Shown here piece after piece: positions 58,557 through 64,000 of a stretch of DNA of 64,000 nucleotides (position 1 is the stretch's first letter; every line of letters starts with the position of its first letter). The position numbers were made by a program, and so were the translations under genes. Origin of the DNA: Gnetum montanum (taxonomy: Eukaryota > Streptophyta > Gnetopsida > Gnetales > Gnetaceae); the NCBI GenBank assembly GCA_015680685.1, contig MNCI01002109.1, positions 128,370 through 192,369 of the forward strand. Direction: 5' to 3'. The notes below the pieces were generated by a model, which was given only the letters and a program-made list of their open reading frames with translations, was not told where the DNA came from and ran no database searches.

Positions 58557-60620
58557 CTGTGGTTACAAAAAATCCATGGATTAGTAGATATAATGTGTAA
58601 CTTTAAATATTTGGATACCTTATCTTGTTAATTAGTTACACTTAGCTATGGTTCAAGTATGGTAAATTGATTATTATTTTATTATTGTAAGTGTCACCAA
58701 AGCTCGTTGGAAGGGTTTAACTCCTATAATTTGGCATTTTAATGTTGATTCCTTACTTAAACCTTTGTGGGAGTTAGAAAAATGTCAAAAATGGCATGTT
58801 TGTGGCCTCCATGACTAAGAGCTTACCTCTAGAAGCTACAGGGTTGAAGAATGAAGTGATTCGAACAAATGGTTAGGAAGTTATGGGCTGTAAAAATTGC
58901 AAAAACTCCTTGGACATTTGTGAGCAAATGTGAAAATTTCTAAGGGGGGTTGTGCATATATACAATATTTTTGTGTTGCATTAATGGGGTCATGTATATG
59001 GGGTCTCGTATATGCATGGGCTCCATTGACAGGGCCCTGTTTATGGGGTTGATAAACAAAATTTTTAAACTTAAATATTTCAAAAAATATAACGAAATTT
59101 TGAATGAATTTAGGGTTCATGGAGTCCCAGAAAAGCCAAGAATATGGTGAAAGTATTGAAGAGGACTTTGGAAGCTCAAAAATTCAAAAATTTAATGGAG
59201 AATGTGTGAATTGAAGAAAATTCTTAAAGAAGAACATGGTTGAATGTAGAAGATGGATGCACGAAAAATTTTGATTACAATAATACCTAAGGATAAGTTG
59301 CTTAACAAACCCAACCAAGAGATATGCAAGTGGGTCCTACCCATAGTAGGTACATGCATTGTTTGCCCTTACATAACCTCAACCTAAGAAGTCCATGGAC
59401 CCCATAGGTGATTAATGGTTTATGAAAGTTAAGGATCAAAACCTAGAAGATTCTACCAAAGAATTCAAGGACATCAGAAAAAGACATCAAACAAGAACAT
59501 GGACACTGGTAGTGAGGTGAGTTATGGGCAGCAAGGATAAATGATGAAGAATGTGAAATGGAGTTTTGAATTGAGGTACATAAGAAGTCCCTTGTGGAAG
59601 TGTGTTTAAATGACCTAAGAAGATCCATCCTCAGTCTAAACCAAAACCAACTACTTTTAGTGACTCTACATCATCACTCCAAAATCAATCCACATCCTCG
59701 AGATACAAGAATGCTTCCACAGAACAACCATCATTCCTTAAAGCAAAGAAAAGGGAAGCATGAAGTGAGAGAAGGCCTTAATTAGAGGGAACCTTAAGGC
59801 ATCGGTAACATATCTTTCTAGTCCCATAACTAGTGCTTGTAGCCCATTTATTTGTCTAAGGGGTGTGCTTTGAATTTCCACCATTTTTTTATTTGGTTTC
59901 TTTGTTTCTTTTATTTTCTTATTTTTTGTTGATTTGTTTGTTTGTTTTTTGGATGGAAACCACACCATGCAAAGACTTATTTAACTTTCTATTTATGGTC
60001 AAAAATAGAACGGTAAGAAGTCCATGAAAACACTCATGCACCTAAGTAAGTAGAAGAGTACAAAGAGTATTAAGTCCTCTTGAAGTCACACCTTGTGAAA
60101 ACCTTTAAATCCTTTCTAATTCTAGAAACCATCAAGGTCATAAATTTATTAAAGGTTCATTTAATGAAAGGAACTTCATATTCCCAAAATGAGGAAAAGC
60201 ATAGATTTTTGTGGATGGGTGGATGTCATGGACTCATTGTCTATTCCATGAAAAGGAAACCATGTCTTAGTCATTGGTACAAAAATTGAAAAATAGAAAT
60301 CAAACATCAACAAATAAAACATTAAGCACAAACCACCATTAGCAACAACTACAACACCACTGTGTCTTATTGACATAAAGCATGTTTATTAATAGAAATT
60401 AGAAAATCACACTAAAATAAAATAAAATATATAAGAAACTATAAAATATTCAAGAAAGATTTCAATGTACTAACGATGGTATAAAACAAAAAATTGTGTA
60501 AAATAGAAAAAAAAATTAAAATTAAAAAGGTGTAAAATAAATAATTTGCAATAACAAAACTATGTCAAACAAAAAATAAAAAAGTTAAGGAGCTAAGTAT
60601 ATGGTTAGCATGGATGACCA
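58557..60620 (-). other. Noncoding post-pol region and A-rich tract of element D
   Basis: It matches G and B in landmarks: GGGTCCTACCCATAGTAGG (about 59332), CCATAACTAGTGCTTGTAGC (59823), AAGGGGTGTGCTTTGAA (about 59857), A-rich tract (60395-60590) and CTCCCCCACAACTAAGTTGG (60621). No coding ORF is supported. Confidence 0.6.
58930..59070 (-). promoter_or_regulatory. Internal U3-like promoter block ahead of the accessory ORF (element D)
   Basis: Plus-strand text shows GGGCTCCATTGACAGGGCC and repeated ATGGGGT words (58984-59055), then TGTGCATATATACAATAT (58952-58969). On the sense strand that is motifs followed by TTGTATATATGCACAA. The D LTR carries GGCCCCATTGACTAGGC and GTTGATGGGG, so the block resembles D's own U3. 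A G6 run lies immediately beyond the TATA word. The ORF start is about 400 bases downstream. Confidence 0.48.
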
Positions 60621-60689
60621 TCTCCCCCACAACTAAGTTGGAAGGAGGAGATCCAAAAAATTAAGTGTGGTTGCCCATCCGTTGAGGTA

Positions 60690-61860
60690 TTTGTTGTATT
60701 GGCTTGCTTGGGCTTGTGGAAAGGTTTTACCTATTGAATGTTAACTAGCTACTTCTTGTTTGGACTTTTAGGTTTGTATATGATCATGGCCCTAGAAGAA
60801 AAGGTTTCATCAATTATATAAGGTCCCTCCCACAATGTTTGGAATTTGGTTTTTTGAGAAACATCTGTGAGGTTCCAATAGAGGACCTTATCTCTAGGTT
60901 GAAGTTTGATCCTTCTAATTCTTAAGTCATTTTGTTGTTTGTTGAATGCCTTGTGCACTTCATTCAAGTACATGATCACTAATAGATTTTCATCTAGCAC
61001 AATTAGGTTAATCAGTCTTTCTTTTTATGCTAGACTTAGGTCAAGGTCTAGGTCACAGGTTGTTTAGAGTGTATAAAGCTTGAACTAAATTGGAAGCATT
61101 GGAATTTTTTCATAGACCAACTCATAAGGAGAGAAGCCTATAGGGCGTTCTATGTTGAGTGGTAAGCCCGAAGGGCATTGTCGAGTTTTGTGCTCCAATT
61201 CCTGTTATATTTGCTAACAGTTCTTGCTAGCAATCTTTGTGATCTCCTTGTTAGTAACCTCTACTTGACCATTAGCTTGGGGGTGGTAGGGTATTGTTAA
61301 TTTATGTTCAACCCTCAAGCATTGCATGAGTTTGCAAAAAGTAGCACCTATAAAATGGGTTCTGTTATCAGAAATTAGTGCTCATGGCACCCCCAAACCT
61401 ATTCATAACATTTTGTTATACAAACTATGTAGCAGTGGATGATGTATAGTCGATGAAAACTATTGCTTCTGCCCATCTTGTATAGTAATCAATGGTGATG
61501 ATTATATATGTCTTTCCATTTGACATAGGTATGATGGGATCCATGAAATCTATGCCCCATATGTTGAAGGGTTCTAGTAGTTGAATTCACTATTAAGAAT
61601 CCTCTATTTGTGCGATCATCCCACCATCTTGTTGAAAATGCTCATAGGATTAGATAAACTAGTGGCCATTCCTAAAGATTGTGGGCCAATAGTATCTTGC
61701 CATCAAGATTTTTATAACTATGCATCTCCTTGCATAGTGTCCTTTGTAAGGGCCTTCATGAGCATCCTAGAGAATGTGCAATTGATCCACATCAGAGATA
61801 TACCAATAAATTAGGTCATCCATGCATACCTTATAAAGGTGTTTGTTGATTTCCATGAAG
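60690..61860 (-). pseudogene. Integrase relic of element D
   Basis: The C-terminal domain is open at 61000-60749 (LQPRDKVLYWNLTD, KFQTLWEGPYIIDE), typical of gypsy integrases. The core (about 61580-61200) and the zinc-binding segment (about 61860-61640) are readable by comparison with H and F but full of stops. The order downstream of RNase H is as expected. Confidence 0.78.
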
Positions 61861-61973
61861 TGCTTAGCCTAATGAAGAAACTATTGTTTCTTCTTATAGT
61901 CCAAATACTCTAGCATCTCCTAAGTAAGAAGATAAGTGAGGATGTCATCATACCATTCTGATTCTATGGGCAC

Positions 61974-63330
61974 TTATTCATTTATTGCACTAGCAAAGAG
62001 GAGTTCCTTAGGAAATTGGTCAAAGAGCAAGCTCTCCTCCTCTTTGTTATCCCATCGTAATTGACACAAGTAATCAATGACCATATTCTTAGTCCCCTTT
62101 TGATTTACCATTTTAAGATCAAATTCTTGCAAGATCACAAGCCATCGTATGACACAAGGACTTACCATTGGCTTATTCATCAAGAAGTAGATGGCACTAT
62201 GATCAGTGTGCACAAACATTTTGTCTAAGCACATAGTGCCTAAAATTTTCTAGAGCATACACCATCACCATTAATTCTTTCTCTGCGTTGGTGTAATTCA
62301 ACTATGCACCACAATGCTTTGACTTATGCAATGGATATATTATGGACATTTCTTGTCATCCAACTATGTAAGCACTACCCCCAAGACATAATTTGATGCA
62401 TCTATCATTATATGAAACTATCTAGACTAGTTAGGTGCTCATAGAATTGGAGTCTCTACAAGCTTCTATTTAAGGCTCTAGAATGCATTTTCACATTCCT
62501 TGGTCCAGATGAATGAAGCATCTTTCTTCATTAACTCGACAACGATTTTGCGATCTTAAAGAAATTTTCTATGAATTTCCAATAGTAATTAGTGTGTCTA
62601 AGGAATGACTAAACATCTTTTATAATTTCTGGTTGATGGGTGAATCCTTGGATGACCCTTATCTTCTTAGGATCTACCTTGATCCCTTCTTGCATAATTC
62701 TATGCCCCAATACAATGCCTTCTTGGAACATGAGATGGTTCTTTTGCCAATGGACTTGCAAATTTGTTTTCATACATATTTTGAGTACTTGCTCAAGGTG
62801 ATCTAAGGATTGCTTGAATGCAGTGCCATAAGTGGAGAAGTCATCCATAGAGACTTCAACTCTGCCACTGATTTGCTACTAAAAGATGCTTAAGACTAGA
62901 TGTTGGAAAGTTGCATGCACATTACACAAATCAAAAGGCATCTTGTGATATGCAAAGGTCCCCTAGGGACTTGTGAATGTTGTTTTGGCCTAGTCTTCTA
63001 GTGTCATTTGGATTTGGTTATAGCCACTATAACAATCTAGAAAATTGTAATTGAAATTCCTAGATATGGTGTCCAACACCTAAACAACAAATGTCAATAG
63101 AAAATGATCTTTAAATGTTACAATGTTTAACAGCCTGAAGTCAATACAAATCCACCATTTTCCACCTCTCTTTAGCACTATCATAAGTGGGCTGACCCAC
63201 TTGCTATCTATAATGGGGTATATGAACCTTACCTTAAGGAGTTTCTCAATCTTCTCTTTGACAATTTGCTTCAATTTTGTGTTCAATCATCATTTTGGTT
63301 GCCTCCTTGGCTTCATAGATGGATAGGAAT
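61974..63330 (-). pseudogene. RNase H and reverse transcriptase relic of element D
   Basis: RT fingers are at 63286-63080 (WWICIDFRLLNIVTFKDHF). The catalytic box is MDDFSTYGTAFKQSLDHLEQ at 62848, with both Asp kept, then VDPKKIRVIQGFTHQPE. RNase H is at 62234-61974 (VHTDHSAIYFLMNKPMVSP, EFDLKMVNQKGTKNMV). The FLDGYSGYNQI-like box near 63020-63040 is degraded. Stops and two frames are present. Confidence 0.82.
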
Positions 63331-63399
63331 AAATGGGGTGTTGGCATGTCTGTGGACCAATTTCAGTGAGTTCAAGATATGACCAGGAAAAGGCTATTG

Positions 63400-64000
63400 G
63401 CCATCTATTAACCACTTTCAACAATTTTTCTTTTTTCTCAATAGCAAGTTTGACATTAATATGACTAGCTTACCATTTTTAAAGAATGCATATTCTAAGC
63501 CAATAGGTATAGTTTTTAACTCTAGAGGATCTTATTTGAAATTCTTAGAAATCTTCAACTCTCTCCATTTAGTATCATCATTTGCATTATCAAAGAGTTG
63601 GTGAAGGACTTGCTCTATTTTATCCATGTACGCACATGTTAAGCTCTCAACAGGTTTAATGTAAAGTGTGCTACTTCCAAGATCAGCTATCAACCACTGG
63701 GTACCCTCCTATTTCATGGTTGCTACATATAGGCACCTTTGATCTTTAGATCCATCTGCACACTGTCTACATGCTTTGATGGATGTGATCTTAATAAACT
63801 AGAGTTTCTGCACACAATTGCACCCAATATCACTATACGTGATGCATAGAACTCTCTTCTTCTCAATTTTTCCAAATTCATTCTCCCTAAAAATTTCCAA
63901 GGAAAGATCTCTAATGCCAATTCTTACATCAATAGTGCTTAGCCATGCCCTTCCCATAATGATTGGGAAGTCCCCCTTACAATTATCAACCTTAATTACT
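63400..64000 (-). pseudogene. Protease C-terminus and RT linker of element D (runs off window)
   Basis: The open segment 63920-63723 (MALEIFPWKFLGRMNLEKLR) lies just after the protease signature, whose plus-strand complement CCATGCCCTTCCCATAATGA (about 63943-63962) encodes an IMGRAW-like box. The linker MEYAFLKNGK-like text is near 63475-63495. The rest lies outside. Confidence 0.65.

Larger units (their letters stand above)
54563..64000 (-). mobile_element. Element D: Ty3/gypsy element with pol and accessory ORF (right end outside window)
   Basis: On the minus strand the order is protease (from the window edge), RT, RNase H, integrase, A-rich tract, internal promoter block, accessory ORF, PPT, 3' LTR. 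It is the only element here showing both pol and the accessory ORF, so it best represents the parent layout. Left flank ATAGT (54558-54562) would be one target-duplication copy. It is inserted in E's accessory ORF. Genes are broken by many stops. Confidence 0.85.

Overview
The window is repeat-dense plant nuclear DNA with no host gene that I can name. The evidence for a plant is LTR retrotransposons of Ty3/gypsy type with a primer-binding site matching plant tRNA-Asp (as in the Athila/Tat group), a plant-type LINE whose first ORF resembles DUF4283 plus a CCHC knuckle, and AT-rich intergenic DNA. Most internal genes are decayed by stops and frameshifts. Many changes look like C-to-T or G-to-A transitions, as expected for methylated, silenced repeats. 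I cannot name the species. Assembly gaps (a 457-base N run at 16081-16537 and single n at 10987, 18220 and 22790) limit some calls.

Layout. 1-7032: element G, a minus-strand Ty3-type element (left end outside the window) with 5' LTR, gag and a post-pol accessory ORF but no pol. G is inserted into element H (7038-10709, minus), which keeps protease, RT, RNase H and integrase relics. 10683-10910 holds two hairpins and a direct repeat where H breaks off, next to an unresolved base. 10990-11530 is a broken PIF1-type helicase fragment. 11.5-16.0 kb is intergenic, with a CpG-rich stretch (13.73-14.26 kb) and an 80-codon cysteine-rich ORF (14736-14978). 16036-22963: element B, with two LTRs and a 5-bp target duplication ATAAG, lacking RT, RNase H and integrase. 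23663-23860 is a tRNA-like SINE candidate. 25464-31383: a full-length LINE flanked by a 14-bp target duplication, ORF2 open except for one stop. 31.5-32.7 kb: promoter-like sequence followed by a signal-peptide-like tandem repeat and a second cysteine-rich segment.

34866-54562 is element E on the plus strand, acting as a landing pad: element F (35551-45813) sits inside its 5' LTR, a solo LTR (38363-39317) sits inside F's integrase, another solo LTR (48795-49659) sits between E's gag and protease, and element D (54563 to beyond 64000) cuts E's accessory ORF. F and both solo LTRs have target duplications visible on both sides.

General element plan, 5' to 3': LTR, tRNA-Asp PBS, gag, protease, RT, RNase H, integrase, an A/T-rich tract, noncoding DNA, sometimes an accessory ORF (basic N-terminus, conserved plant-transposon domain, coiled coil), a polypurine tract and LTR. 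The most interesting point is that the three elements with the accessory ORF (G, E, D) also carry a U3-like block (iterated motifs plus a TATA box) a few hundred bases ahead of it. In each case the motifs resemble that element's own LTR. The two elements without the ORF (B, F) lack the block. This suggests a dedicated internal promoter that changes together with the LTR.
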